64,000 nt of DNA from Aporhodopirellula rubra (GTDB lineage Bacteria > Planctomycetota > Planctomycetia > Pirellulales > Pirellulaceae). The stretch lies in the NCBI RefSeq assembly GCF_014192335.1, contig NZ_JACHXU010000003.1:400777-464776 (forward strand). Direction: 5' to 3'. A program made the translations under genes and the position numbers. Under the pieces are notes generated by a model. It searched no databases and had not been told where the DNA came from. It saw only the letters and a program-made list of their open reading frames with translations. Shown here in pieces: positions 37,504 through 45,678 of the stretch. Within the stretch, counting starts at the first letter, position 1. Every line of letters starts with the position of its first letter.

Positions 37504-37701
37504 TCAGCCAGCCGATGGTGGCACGATCTTGTTGAAGCGAAGTCCGCGATGCGGCTTGGTCACGGCACTCTTGCCGGCGAGATGTTTGTCAGCCGCGATT
37601 TGGTCGGTCAGCTTGTGCTGTTCCACCGACCCAGCATCGCCCGAAGCCTTCGCCGGCCCTTTCGCGTTCTCGCGAATCTCATCTTCGAGGATTTCAGTCA
37701 T
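37504..37701 (-). CDS. Small gpW-position protein, copy 2, 65 aa
   Basis: Sequence DAGSVEQHKLTDQIAADKHLAG followed by KPHRGLRFNKIVPPSAG is nearly identical to the C-terminal part of the neighbouring 80-aa protein. Lambda-type phages encode a short head-tail joiner (gpW) just before the portal, which this pair could be, although the sequence is not clearly gpW. A 22-bp promoter-like motif lies at 37735-37757 upstream of it. Confidence 0.7.
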   Translation of the reverse strand: MTEILEDEIRENAKGPAKASGDAGSVEQHKLTDQIAADKHLAGKSAVTKPHRGLRFNKIVPPSAG

Positions 37702-37734
37702 CAGACGATCTAAAGGAGGAATTGATGCTTCCCG

Positions 37735-37757
37735 TTACCTCTAGACCTTCCAACTTT
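37735..37757 (-). promoter_or_regulatory. Shared 22-bp motif, copy A (candidate phage sigma promoter)
   Basis: On the minus strand AAAGTTGGAAGGTCTAGAGG continues TA; the following CGG.AAGC is also shared with copy B at about 59094-59116. Both copies lie 30-55 nt upstream of a minus-strand gene start. Too conserved for chance; a promoter or operator is the simplest reading. Confidence 0.55.
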
Positions 37758-37810
37758 CGAAGTCAAAAGTCGAAACAGGTATTCGTTTTTCCCAAAACTT
37801 ATGTTGCCGT

Positions 37811-38053
37811 TTAAGTCTTTGTGGTCCGTTGAAGCTCAGTCGCTCTCGCCAATTTGCATGCCGCCGACGGCGGCACGATCTTGTTGAAGCGAAGCCCGCG
37901 ATGCGGCTTGGCAACGGCCTGCTTGCCGGCGAGATGTTTGTCCGCCGCGATTTGGTCGGTCAGCTTGTGCTGTTCCACCGACCCGGCATCGCCCGAAGCC
38001 TTTGCCGGCCCGGAGGCGTTCTCACGAATTGTGTCGTGGAGGTTTTCCGTCAT
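37811..38053 (-). CDS. Small gpW-position protein, copy 1, 80 aa
   Basis: Starts MTENLHDTIRENASGP with AGGAG about 8 nt upstream, then shares a block of about 40 residues with the 65-aa protein after it. A tail of about 15 residues (ACKLARATELQRTTKT) is absent from the other copy. Tandem duplication. Position between terminase and portal suggests a head-tail joiner. Upstream (38121-38140) is a partial match to the CAGTGTGAAAA part of the shared motif. Confidence 0.7.
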   Translation of the reverse strand: MTENLHDTIRENASGPAKASGDAGSVEQHKLTDQIAADKHLAGKQAVAKPHRGLRFNKIVPPSAACKLARATELQRTTKT

Positions 38054-38219
38054 CGTCTGCTCCTGAGAACCATTGTCCGTTCTCAGGTTACTTATGCCGC
38101 GATTAGACGACTTTGTTCGCTTCCACCGTTTTTCACACTGCGGTCGCGACAACTTTTTTTGGGCTGGATTATAACCTTCTATCGACTTGCTAGCCGTTAA
38201 GCGATAGAGCCCCGTTCAC

Positions 38220-38978
38220 TCAGCCCTTGCGACCCGTTAGGTACGAATCAACAATTGCATTAGATGTCTCATTAAATACCGTTTCAGTGTCGCCCTGCTC
38301 AATAATTCGACCGACGCCATCTTCCGTCCAGAAGATTGTGATCTGGTCCGACAGTCGGCGTGCTTGAGCCAAGTTGTGAGTGACGATCAGAATTGTGTAT
38401 TGACCTCGCATCGAGTCGATCAACTGTTCAACTCGCTCAGCCGACATTGGATCCAAGGAACTGCACGGTTCATCCATCAGCAATACCTGTGGCTTGATCG
38501 CAATGGCGCGGGCAATACAAAGCCTCTGCTGTTGGCCGCCCGACAAATTGAGCGCCGACTGGTCAAGACGCGTGCTCACCTCGTCCCACAATCCAACATC
38601 TCTAAGAACTGATTCACAGATCTGCCCCAAATGCTGCCGATCGTGGATTCCGTGCTCCCGAAGGGGCAGCTCGAGATTGCGACGAATCGACATGGCAAAC
38701 GGGTTCGGCTTTTGAAAGATCATGCCGATATGGCGACGCAGTTCGACCGAAGATGGAAATGCAGTGTCGATGTCTTGTCCGTCAAATTGAATGCGACCAC
38801 TGACGCTAGCACCCGGGATGATCTCTGTCAGTCGATTGAGTGCGGCAAGAAAGCTGCTTTTGCCACATCCGGAGGGACCTACCAAGCCCAAGATTGAGCC
38901 TGGCTTTGCTTCAATCGTCGCGTCCCGAAGAACGGTACGGCCGTTATACGACACGCAAAGGTTTTCGGTGGTAATCAA
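38220..38978 (-). CDS. pstB: Phosphate-type ABC transporter ATPase, 252 aa
   Basis: All ABC motifs are present: GLVGPSGCGKSSFL (Walker A), FQKPNPFAMSI (Q-loop with the PstB-specific KPNPF), NLSGGQQQRLCIARA (signature), VLLMDEPCSSLDP (Walker B) and THNLAQARR (switch His). The TTG at 38978 is chosen because it overlaps the pstA stop (TTGA) and has AGGAGG in place. It supplies ATP hydrolysis for phosphate uptake through PstC/PstA. Last gene of the cluster. Confidence 0.92.
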   Translation of the reverse strand: MITTENLCVSYNGRTVLRDATIEAKPGSILGLVGPSGCGKSSFLAALNRLTEIIPGASVSGRIQFDGQDIDTAFPSSVELRRHIGMIFQKPNPFAMSIRRNLELPLREHGIHDRQHLGQICESVLRDVGLWDEVSTRLDQSALNLSGGQQQRLCIARAIAIKPQVLLMDEPCSSLDPMSAERVEQLIDSMRGQYTILIVTHNLAQARRLSDQITIFWTEDGVGRIIEQGDTETVFNETSNAIVDSYLTGRKG

Positions 38979-39868
38979 AGCGAACCTCCTGTCGTGCTTC
39001 GATTGTGCAATCCAGCGAGCCGGAGCAATAGTGCCGTCGCCGCATTGATCGCGAGTAACAACACCACCAGTACACACGCCGTCGCGTACGCTTTCGATCC
39101 TCCTCCAGGAACGTTCATCGCGAGGTCATAAATGTGTACGCTCAGCGAACGTCCGGAATCAAGAAGCGATTCGGGAGTGCGAGCGACATATCCCGAGGTG
39201 AATATAAGGGCAGCGGTTTCTGCCAAGGCGCGTCCGATACTCAGCACGACGCCGGCAGCCAGTGCCGGCATTGCAACTGGCAAAACAACCCGGAATAAGA
39301 TCGTGGTGCGTTTCATACCCAAAGCGGCAGCAGCATAACGATACTCGGCAGGTACAGCTCGAATTGCTTGTTCCGAAGTGCGAATCAAAATCGGCAATAC
39401 CATGCAGGCCAGCGTCAAGCCGCCAGAAAGTATCGAATATCCCAATCCAAGCGCAATCGCAAAGAATGCGTTACCAAACAGGCCGAACACGATGGACGGG
39501 ACGCCAGCCAATACGTCCAGTGAGCGACGTACATTGCGTGCGAACCATGATTCTTTATCAAGTCGCTCGGTCAATGCGATTGCGGTGCCGAAGGAAAGCG
39601 GGACCGCAACGACCAAACAAACCAAAAGAATCAGCCCGGTGGATAGAATGATGGGCCCGATTCCGCCTACTCGACCCGCGTCTTGGACGTCTTCTATCAA
39701 GAAACCGAAATTGACTTCAGCAAGACCTCGAATCGCAATATCCGCCAGGATCCAGATTAACACGCAAATCACTGACGTCGCAGCAACCCAGACAGCAACC
39801 GCTACGCAGAATTCACGCCAGTGGTGCCGGACTTCGATTGCTCTAGAGGTTGCTGGGCCGCTATCCAT
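38975..39868 (-). CDS. pstA: Phosphate-type ABC transporter permease A, 297 aa
   Basis: Six membrane segments are visible and the permease loop EYRYAAAALGMKRTTILFRVVLP matches the EAA motif. ALTERLDKES and DVLAGVPSIVFGLFGN are hallmarks of PstA/PstC. The ATG at 39868 overlaps the pstC stop by 8 nt (ATGGATAG); an upstream start at 39898 would overlap 38 nt. Confidence 0.92.
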   Translation of the reverse strand: MDSGPATSRAIEVRHHWREFCVAVAVWVAATSVICVLIWILADIAIRGLAEVNFGFLIEDVQDAGRVGGIGPIILSTGLILLVCLVVAVPLSFGTAIALTERLDKESWFARNVRRSLDVLAGVPSIVFGLFGNAFFAIALGLGYSILSGGLTLACMVLPILIRTSEQAIRAVPAEYRYAAAALGMKRTTILFRVVLPVAMPALAAGVVLSIGRALAETAALIFTSGYVARTPESLLDSGRSLSVHIYDLAMNVPGGGSKAYATACVLVVLLLAINAATALLLRLAGLHNRSTTGGSL

Positions 39869-40706
39869 CACGCCGGGTGCCCTCTCGACGCGAGACAAAT
39901 AGGACGATCACGCTGACTACTAGCATCAGCATCAATCCGCTGACGAATAACACGGACCGATGACCCGCCGAGGCGTAGCCCAGTTCCAAGGCAATATTTG
40001 CGTTGAGCGTTCTGCCAGGAGAAAGCAGCGACGAGGGCATTTCCACAATGTTACCGGCTAGCATGAGCACAGCCATTGTTTCGCCCAACGCGCGGGTGAG
40101 TGCTAGGATGATTCCGCCGCCAATGCCCCGACGTGCGCCCGGCAACACAATCCAACCAACGATTGCAGATCGACCCATGCCCAATGCCGCCGCCCCCTGA
40201 ATCCACTCTCGTGGCAAAGCGGCGATTGCTGTATCCGACAGGAGTGCAACCGTTGGCAGAACCATCAGTCCGAGAACGATTGTTGCCGTTAGGAGGTTTT
40301 GCCCGCTTCCGCCAAACGTGGCAATGATTGGCGCTAGCACCACCAGTCCCCACAAGCCAAAGACAACCGAAGGAATCCCCGCCAGCAACTCAATCAGCCT
40401 GCGATGCCAAGCCGCCAGTCGGCGCGGCGCGTAGAAATTCACAAACACGGCCGAGCCAATGCCCAGCGGCGCTGCGATCACGATCGCTCCTGAACTGGTC
40501 ACAAGAGTTGCCACGATCATCGGCGTCAAATTGAACTGGCCCGAAAGCGGATGCCAACTCGCATCGGTAAAGAATCGAGACCAACCCAATTGCCGTAGCG
40601 CCGGCGTTGACTCTCGCAACAAAAAAAGAACGATCAGCAATACGATCGCCGCCGAAATGACTGCCAAGGCGCGAGTGATAATCGTCAAAGATTGATCACT
40701 TCGCAA
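39861..40706 (-). CDS. pstC: Phosphate-type ABC transporter permease C, 281 aa
   Basis: Six membrane segments, ELLAGIPSVVFGLWGLVVL, the EAA loop REWIQGAAALGMGRSAIVGWIVLPGARRG (read in part) and ALTRALGETMAVLMLAGN identify PstC. A TTG start at 40706 overlaps the pstS stop by 11 nt. With PstA it forms the phosphate channel. Confidence 0.92.
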   Translation of the reverse strand: MRSDQSLTIITRALAVISAAIVLLIVLFLLRESTPALRQLGWSRFFTDASWHPLSGQFNLTPMIVATLVTSSGAIVIAAPLGIGSAVFVNFYAPRRLAAWHRRLIELLAGIPSVVFGLWGLVVLAPIIATFGGSGQNLLTATIVLGLMVLPTVALLSDTAIAALPREWIQGAAALGMGRSAIVGWIVLPGARRGIGGGIILALTRALGETMAVLMLAGNIVEMPSSLLSPGRTLNANIALELGYASAGHRSVLFVSGLMLMLVVSVIVLFVSRREGTRRDG

Positions 40707-41556
40707 CGGCAGACTCGCTTGTAATTGGCACGAAGTACTGAGACTTAACTAGATCGTGCACGTCGGCGGATTGACAGAATTGAATGAACGTGCTGGCCAG
40801 CGGTGAGGGAGAATTGGCAGTGACCAGGTTTAACGGCCGGCTCATTGGAAAGGCACCGCTAGCCACGTTTTCCGTATTCGCCTTCACTGCATCAAGGGGC
40901 AATAATCGAATCCGAACACCTGATTCAATATCCGCTTCGGCCGTGCCGATGGAAACGTAGCCGATGGCCCCCTCTGTCCCGGCGACTGTTTTGACGGCGT
41001 GCTCGTTCTCGCCAACAATGACGTCGCCTTTCACGCTCGGATTTTCGATTCCGAAATGCTTCAGGAATACTTCCAGTGTTGCGCGTCCTTCCGCTTTGTG
41101 AACGACGGTGATCTCCTTGTCTTCCCCGCCGACCTCTTTCCAGTTGTTGATCTTGTCCGTGTAGATCGCAATGATTTGTTCCTGCGACAATTCTTTGATC
41201 GGATTGGAATCATGAACGATCAGCCCCACACCATCGGCGGCAATTCTGTGGGCGGTGAGATCAGCCTCGTCCGCCGCAAGGGGGCGACTTGCCATGCCGA
41301 TATCCGCCACGCCTAGGCGCACATCCGCGATACCCTTTCCGCTACCGCCCGTCTGAACGTCGATACGGACCTTTGGATGCTGCTGCTCGAATCGCTTTGC
41401 GATTTCTGTAGCCAGCGGAGCAACCGTGCTCGATCCGGTGAGCGTTAGTTGTCCGGAGAGTTCGCTCGAGCCGCTTTGCGTCGATGGAGATGATGTGCAG
41501 CCGACCAGCGTCAAGCACAGGAGAAAAAGAGAGGAAGTTGCAATAATTGATTTCAT
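40696..41556 (-). CDS. pstS: Phosphate-binding lipoprotein, 286 aa
   Basis: Lipobox LCLTLVGC at about residues 15-22 predicts a membrane-anchored periplasmic protein. TLTGSSTVAPLATEIAK, QTGGSGKGI and DIGMASRPL are the anion-binding segments of PstS type-2 proteins; GAIGYVSIGTAE follows later. ATG 41556 gives a proper signal peptide. No PhoU or PhoB gene is nearby; control may be by the ArsR-type protein at the head of the operon. Confidence 0.9.
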   Translation of the reverse strand: MKSIIATSSLFLLCLTLVGCTSSPSTQSGSSELSGQLTLTGSSTVAPLATEIAKRFEQQHPKVRIDVQTGGSGKGIADVRLGVADIGMASRPLAADEADLTAHRIAADGVGLIVHDSNPIKELSQEQIIAIYTDKINNWKEVGGEDKEITVVHKAEGRATLEVFLKHFGIENPSVKGDVIVGENEHAVKTVAGTEGAIGYVSIGTAEADIESGVRIRLLPLDAVKANTENVASGAFPMSRPLNLVTANSPSPLASTFIQFCQSADVHDLVKSQYFVPITSESAVAK

Positions 41557-41619
41557 CGAGGGGAAGCCTATTGGGAGCAGAATCAAAGGGCAGTTTGTCA
41601 AAGTTCTGCGCGGGCCTAT

Positions 41620-42537
41620 CTAGTTTGACTTTGTCTCAGCCGGGTATTGCTCAAGGGACGCGTATTCTTTCCATGAACCTTCATAAAGGCGAACGTTTGG
41701 AAATTTCGCTACGTGCCGGAGATAGAATCGCAGCAAGCTGCCCTCTCGTGATGTCCCGCAATAGACAATGATCTCCTTGTCAGGCGTCAAGCCTGCCTTC
41801 TCTAGGTCTGACTTGACCATTGAGTACGGAAGAAACTTGTGGGTGTTCTCCTCTTCCATGAGTCGAGCCCAGTGAAAGTTGATGGCACCTGAGATGTGAC
41901 CCTTGCGAACCCAAATATCGTCTTCGCCGATGTATTCGTTATGAGGTCGGGCGTCGACAAGAACCACATCAGATTTGTCTTTACGGCTCAACAGTTTGTC
42001 CAGGTTCACGCCAATTTCTTTGTTCATCGCCGTCGGCAGATCGCCTTCGGGGTTCCCGAAGTACTTTTGAGTGACCGGAAGACCTTGAGCCTTCCACTCT
42101 GCCAGTCCTCCATCAACGATTCGAATGTCTGTCACTCCGAATTTCTCCAAGACATACGCAACCATTGTCGCGCTCAATATCTCGTCGTTCGGAAGTACGT
42201 CACCGGTCGCGTAGACCAAATGCGTGCGATCTTTATCGACGCCGGCACGAACAAGCAATGCGGCCGTCAAATCATCGGGAAGGTACTGAACCGGGACGCC
42301 ATTGTCCGTTCCACGCAGCGTTCCAAAATTGATGTGGTGAGCTGTTGGCAAATGACCGCGGAAGTAGTCTTTGTATCCTCCTCGCGTATCAAGAACGATT
42401 GGCCGCCGAGTCTCGTCGGTTTGTTCAATCAGCTGATTGGCGTCTTGCGGGGAGATAACGGTGATCTCGCCGAAAGCCACGGTACCAAGGATGACAAAAT
42501 TTATGACAAAGAACAGTGTCAAGATGCGATGTGTCAT
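41620..42537 (-). CDS. Exported two-domain rhodanese (thiosulfate sulfurtransferase-like), 305 aa
   Basis: A signal peptide (FFVINFVILGTVAFG, about residues 9-23) is followed by two rhodanese domains. The N-terminal one has a degenerate active site (VYATGDVLPND); the C-terminal one has IVYCGTSREGS with the catalytic Cys. GHISGAINFHWARL and VLVDARPHNEY are typical. Acting in the periplasm on thiosulfate or persulfide donors is expected. Its place between arsR and pstS is unusual. Confidence 0.88.
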   Translation of the reverse strand: MTHRILTLFFVINFVILGTVAFGEITVISPQDANQLIEQTDETRRPIVLDTRGGYKDYFRGHLPTAHHINFGTLRGTDNGVPVQYLPDDLTAALLVRAGVDKDRTHLVYATGDVLPNDEILSATMVAYVLEKFGVTDIRIVDGGLAEWKAQGLPVTQKYFGNPEGDLPTAMNKEIGVNLDKLLSRKDKSDVVLVDARPHNEYIGEDDIWVRKGHISGAINFHWARLMEEENTHKFLPYSMVKSDLEKAGLTPDKEIIVYCGTSREGSLLRFYLRHVAKFPNVRLYEGSWKEYASLEQYPAETKSN

Positions 42538-42570
42538 GGCGATTCTCTGGAAGTAAACAAGCTAGGAAGA

Positions 42571-42894
42571 TCAAGAAAACGAAATTCTGCAGCAGCCTAG
42601 GTCTATCGAGCGACCTTTACGACGTGCCACTAACTCCGGGGCAACTGCATACACCGAATAGCGACCTTGCCTGGTTCGCGTCACCAGTTTCGCTTCACGC
42701 AGTGCCTTCAGGTGATGGGAAAGCAGTGTCGATTCCACGCCGAGCGTCTCGTTGATCTCCGTCACCGTTAACGGGCCATTGAGTAGCCGTTCGACCACCG
42801 CTAAGCGAGTGTTGTCCGCGAGCACTTTGAGTACGCTCGCGCAGCTTGGATCCTCTCCCGAATCATCAAGAAGCACATCAAGCGGAGCTTTCAT
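42571..42894 (-). CDS. ArsR-family repressor, 107 aa
   Basis: A winged-helix protein: VLKVLADNTRLAVVERLLNG, LTVTEINETLGVESTLLSHHLKALREA (recognition helix), then the wing RTRQGRYSVYAV. It has cysteines near the N-terminus (DPSC) and a CC pair near the C-terminus that could sense a metal(loid) or thiol state. It heads the rhodanese-pst operon and has an ArsR-type operator just upstream, so it probably autoregulates the cluster. Confidence 0.88.
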   Translation of the reverse strand: MKAPLDVLLDDSGEDPSCASVLKVLADNTRLAVVERLLNGPLTVTEINETLGVESTLLSHHLKALREAKLVTRTRQGRYSVYAVAPELVARRKGRSIDLGCCRISFS

Positions 42895-42913
42895 TATTTA
42901 TACCCTCATGGCC

Positions 42914-42934
42914 GTTCAATTGAACAGTCATTCA
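42914..42934 (-). promoter_or_regulatory. ArsR/SmtB-type operator
   Basis: GTTCAATTGAAC (42914-42925) is a perfect 12-bp palindrome overlapping TGAACAGTCATTCA (42921-42934), which fits the TGAA-N6-TTCA pattern of ArsR/SmtB operators. It lies about 20-40 nt upstream of the arsR start, where a repressor would block the promoter. Confidence 0.6.
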
Positions 42935-42965
42935 AACATGCGTAAAGCCGTACGTCAAGCGGAGC

Positions 42966-45233
42966 TTAATTTCTCTTTCTGCGCTGCAGTTCTCGAAAAC
43001 TCAGCCGTTTGCGATCTTTCTGTGTCGAAAGATCCGTTCCAAAGAGCAGCGCACCCTGCATGGATGCGGCGACGGCGGAGCCAACGAGGCAGTCGAGCCA
43101 GTGGTTGTCGGTTTGTTCGGGGCGGACTTTCCATTCATCGACCGTTCGGCCGCGGCCTTCGGTGCGGACGTAGTACTCGGCAGTGACTTGCCCGGCAAAC
43201 ATTCGGTGTTGGTCGGGGCGATCGCCGAAGATGGAAAGGCAACCTCGGTCGCCCATGGCTACTGCGAGTCGCGCGTGTGTGAATGACTTCCACCAGTTCG
43301 TGTCGTAGATCACGTGGCGGATGGCTCGTTTTCCGTTGATGGTTGGAACACGCCAGTTGAGTCCGACGCGATCACCTGGCCGGCGTTTGTATTCGCTGAA
43401 GGGATTGGATGAGGCGCCCACGAATCGCCCGTGCGATGGCAACAGGATCGAGGCGTGGGAGCTTTGCCGGCAGAATTGGTAGACGACGTTGGTCGAGTGG
43501 CCCCAGTTGGCATCAATCAAGCAGCGACCGATCTTCATCGCTGCACCGTCGTCGCGTTGCCACTCGCGACCGAGTAGCTCCTCCGTCAAAGATTCAAGGC
43601 CAGCATAGATACTGCCTTCGAGTCCGGTGCCCTTGGCGGCCGTAGCCAATGTGTACCGCGCGTCGCGTAGCGTGAAGTAGGTTCGCTGTTGATCGGGGTA
43701 GGTGCCATAGTCAACAACGTATCCGGTGAAGTCGTCTTCCCAGGCGGCGACGACGTAGAACAAAAGTTTGCCTTGGACGTCGATGAACGCAGTCAGATGG
43801 TTGCCGGCGATTGGAACTCGGCGTCGAGGCAGGTTGTTGATCTTGGCAGCGACTTGGTCGGCGCTCAGTTGATCGGCACCGACGGTCTCTTCCGGCAGCG
43901 GTTCATTCTGGTATTCGGCGAAGAAGGCGGCTTCGTCTTGAAGCCTCAAGTTCATCGCGTGTTGGATCGCGGATAGCTCGTCGTGGTTGAATCGCTCCTT
44001 CCACGAGACATCTGCGCCGGCGTCCATCGCTTCACGGTTCTGACGATAGAACTCGGTGCCGGCCGCTCCGCCGTCGCCGGCCCGCAATCCTTCCGCGCGA
44101 ATCTCGGCGTAGCGTTGCCAGAGCGTTTCGTTGGCCGGAAAGGCGTTGACCATGCGAGTTCGCTCGCCGTTCCATTCTGGGTGCAAGTCGCGATTGAGAA
44201 TGTTGTCTGCCATGTCGCCTGGACGAATGACTGTGCAGGGCATGATGCCCGAGATCTTCTTGCCTGGTCCAGCGAGTCCAAGCACCGCGCCGGCAAGGAT
44301 CGCTTCACGGTTGGCGCATTGGGATAGCGATCGAGCGGACTCGTCCGTTTGCGGATCGTCGAGGACTACGAGAGATGGTCGCACGGTCTTGCCGTCGGGG
44401 CGTTTGAATTTCATCCCTCGAATGCGACCGGTGAGACCGGCGACCTTGATGATCGCGCCACTGGCTTCACTTCCGGCGATGGTTGGCAAGACGATTTCTT
44501 TGGCCGTCCATCCGATTTGTGTTCGCTTCCCCTTGAATAGTTGTCCATTCGCTCGGTTGGCAATTCCGTCGAGGGCTTGGATCGGAAAGCAGCCTTCTGG
44601 GTAGTCGGCGGCAAGCACCTCGTTGCTGTCGAGTTCGGTTTTGATCGAATCGAGCATATCGCAGGCGTGACCTTCATCGCTGCCGATCAAACAAACGAAG
44701 TCGCGATAGCCATTGAGTACCGCCCAGATGCAGGCGACTTCGGCGAGTGAGCTCTTGCCGGATCCACGAGCCATGGCGAGCGAGAAGAGACCGCCACGAA
44801 TGACGGCTTCTTCAATCTTGTTGATCACCTTCAAGTGGTCCGGCGACCACTCAAGATGAAAGGTCAACCGAAAGTACGCCTCGCAGAACGCTCGGAATGA
44901 ACCGGCAGCCTTCGCCTTGCGTTCGGGATTTTCGACCGGAGGCAATTCTCCGATGTCGCGACCGGCGAGAGCGATAGCGGCGTTTCGCGCGCGGGCACTC
45001 TCTTTGAGTTTTGCGTACGGATCGACTTCGGAAACCAGTTTCGGTGCATGCCGTTTCTCATGCAGCCAATCAGCGTAAGCCAATAGATCAACGTGCCGGC
45101 CGTCTCCGATGCGATTGCCTGCTTCCACTCGGTGCCGATGCAACTGCCGTTCGTTGATCACGGTGCCGAGGAGCGTCGAGTTGAGTAGCCGGCAGCACTC
45201 GCTCGGTTTCAGTTTGCGTGGGTCATTCGCCAC
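42966..45233 (-). CDS. Terminase large subunit (N-terminal small-subunit-like region), 755 aa
   Basis: The ATPase has FSLAMARGSGKSSLAEVA (Walker A, about residues 150-165) and LVVLDDPQTDES (Walker B). The nuclease domain lies in the C-terminal half (for example YGTYPDQQRTYFTL). The first 70 residues (LNSTLLGTVINERQLHRHR) look like the DNA-recognising part of a small subunit fused on. It packages DNA into proheads through the portal. The arsR-pst cluster follows directly on the same strand. Confidence 0.92.
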   Translation of the reverse strand: MANDPRKLKPSECCRLLNSTLLGTVINERQLHRHRVEAGNRIGDGRHVDLLAYADWLHEKRHAPKLVSEVDPYAKLKESARARNAAIALAGRDIGELPPVENPERKAKAAGSFRAFCEAYFRLTFHLEWSPDHLKVINKIEEAVIRGGLFSLAMARGSGKSSLAEVACIWAVLNGYRDFVCLIGSDEGHACDMLDSIKTELDSNEVLAADYPEGCFPIQALDGIANRANGQLFKGKRTQIGWTAKEIVLPTIAGSEASGAIIKVAGLTGRIRGMKFKRPDGKTVRPSLVVLDDPQTDESARSLSQCANREAILAGAVLGLAGPGKKISGIMPCTVIRPGDMADNILNRDLHPEWNGERTRMVNAFPANETLWQRYAEIRAEGLRAGDGGAAGTEFYRQNREAMDAGADVSWKERFNHDELSAIQHAMNLRLQDEAAFFAEYQNEPLPEETVGADQLSADQVAAKINNLPRRRVPIAGNHLTAFIDVQGKLLFYVVAAWEDDFTGYVVDYGTYPDQQRTYFTLRDARYTLATAAKGTGLEGSIYAGLESLTEELLGREWQRDDGAAMKIGRCLIDANWGHSTNVVYQFCRQSSHASILLPSHGRFVGASSNPFSEYKRRPGDRVGLNWRVPTINGKRAIRHVIYDTNWWKSFTHARLAVAMGDRGCLSIFGDRPDQHRMFAGQVTAEYYVRTEGRGRTVDEWKVRPEQTDNHWLDCLVGSAVAASMQGALLFGTDLSTQKDRKRLSFRELQRRKRN

Positions 45234-45429
45234 GGCCGGTCTCCTTCAACATCCATGCGGTGTAGGTCAACAGGTTCAAGCGGTCCGAACCGTTGGTCGG
45301 CGCGCCGTCCTCGATGTCCGCTTCAATTTCGGCAACGGGAACCCTTCGCCGGCGCAACTTCGAGAACAAGGCGGCCGTCTGTTCGGCAGTCATCGCATTC
45401 GGGTTCAGTTCTTCGTTACTGCCTTCCAT
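45223..45429 (-). CDS. Small protein before terminase, 68 aa
   Basis: Sequence includes AEQTAALFSKLRRRRVPVAEIEADIEDGAPTN (read in part) and LNLLTYTAWMLKE, resembling the N-terminal recognition region of the terminase next to it, which also contains a LLAYADWLHEK stretch. It overlaps the terminase gene by 11 nt. Candidate small terminase subunit or a DNA-recognition accessory. Confidence 0.7.
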   Translation of the reverse strand: MEGSNEELNPNAMTAEQTAALFSKLRRRRVPVAEIEADIEDGAPTNGSDRLNLLTYTAWMLKETGRGE

Positions 45430-45600
45430 GGCGGGCTCCGTGGGGAAACTGCGACTGCGCTAACACGTCGGCGACTGTCGCGATCATGTGCATGTTTGCG
45501 GTCAGTGGCCGCATGTTTTCGGCGGCGACGTGGGGCCAAAACTGGCCGCCTGTGGGCGCGAAAAGAAAGCTGCAGATTACTGGAATATTACTTTCAAACT

Positions 45601-45638
45601 TCGCTTGAGGTGTCTCAAAACGCATGGCTCATGTGTGT
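45601..45638 (+). promoter_or_regulatory. Repeated 38-bp module, copy 1 (upstream of amidoligase)
   Basis: Pattern TCGCTTG-N14-GCATGGCTCATGTGTGT. The last 17 bases are identical in all four copies and the spacer is 14 in each. It ends 40 nt before the amidoligase ATG. It lies in the divergent region 45430-45678 between the packaging operon and the small-gene region; nothing else was recognised there. Confidence 0.7.
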
Positions 45639-45678
45639 CAACGCAAAACGAATTCCATGCTTTTCGGAGACACCAAAC

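Noticed and set aside
38220..42894. Treating the pst cluster as the boundary between two unrelated elements
   Set aside because: Terminase and portal are complementary parts of one head module on the same strand and no second terminase or portal is present in the window; the cluster is more simply an insertion.
45109..45678. Long in-frame 5 prime extension of the amidoligase gene
   Set aside because: It crosses the start of the divergent terminase operon and the promoter module, and the amidoligase signature begins only after the ATG at 45679.
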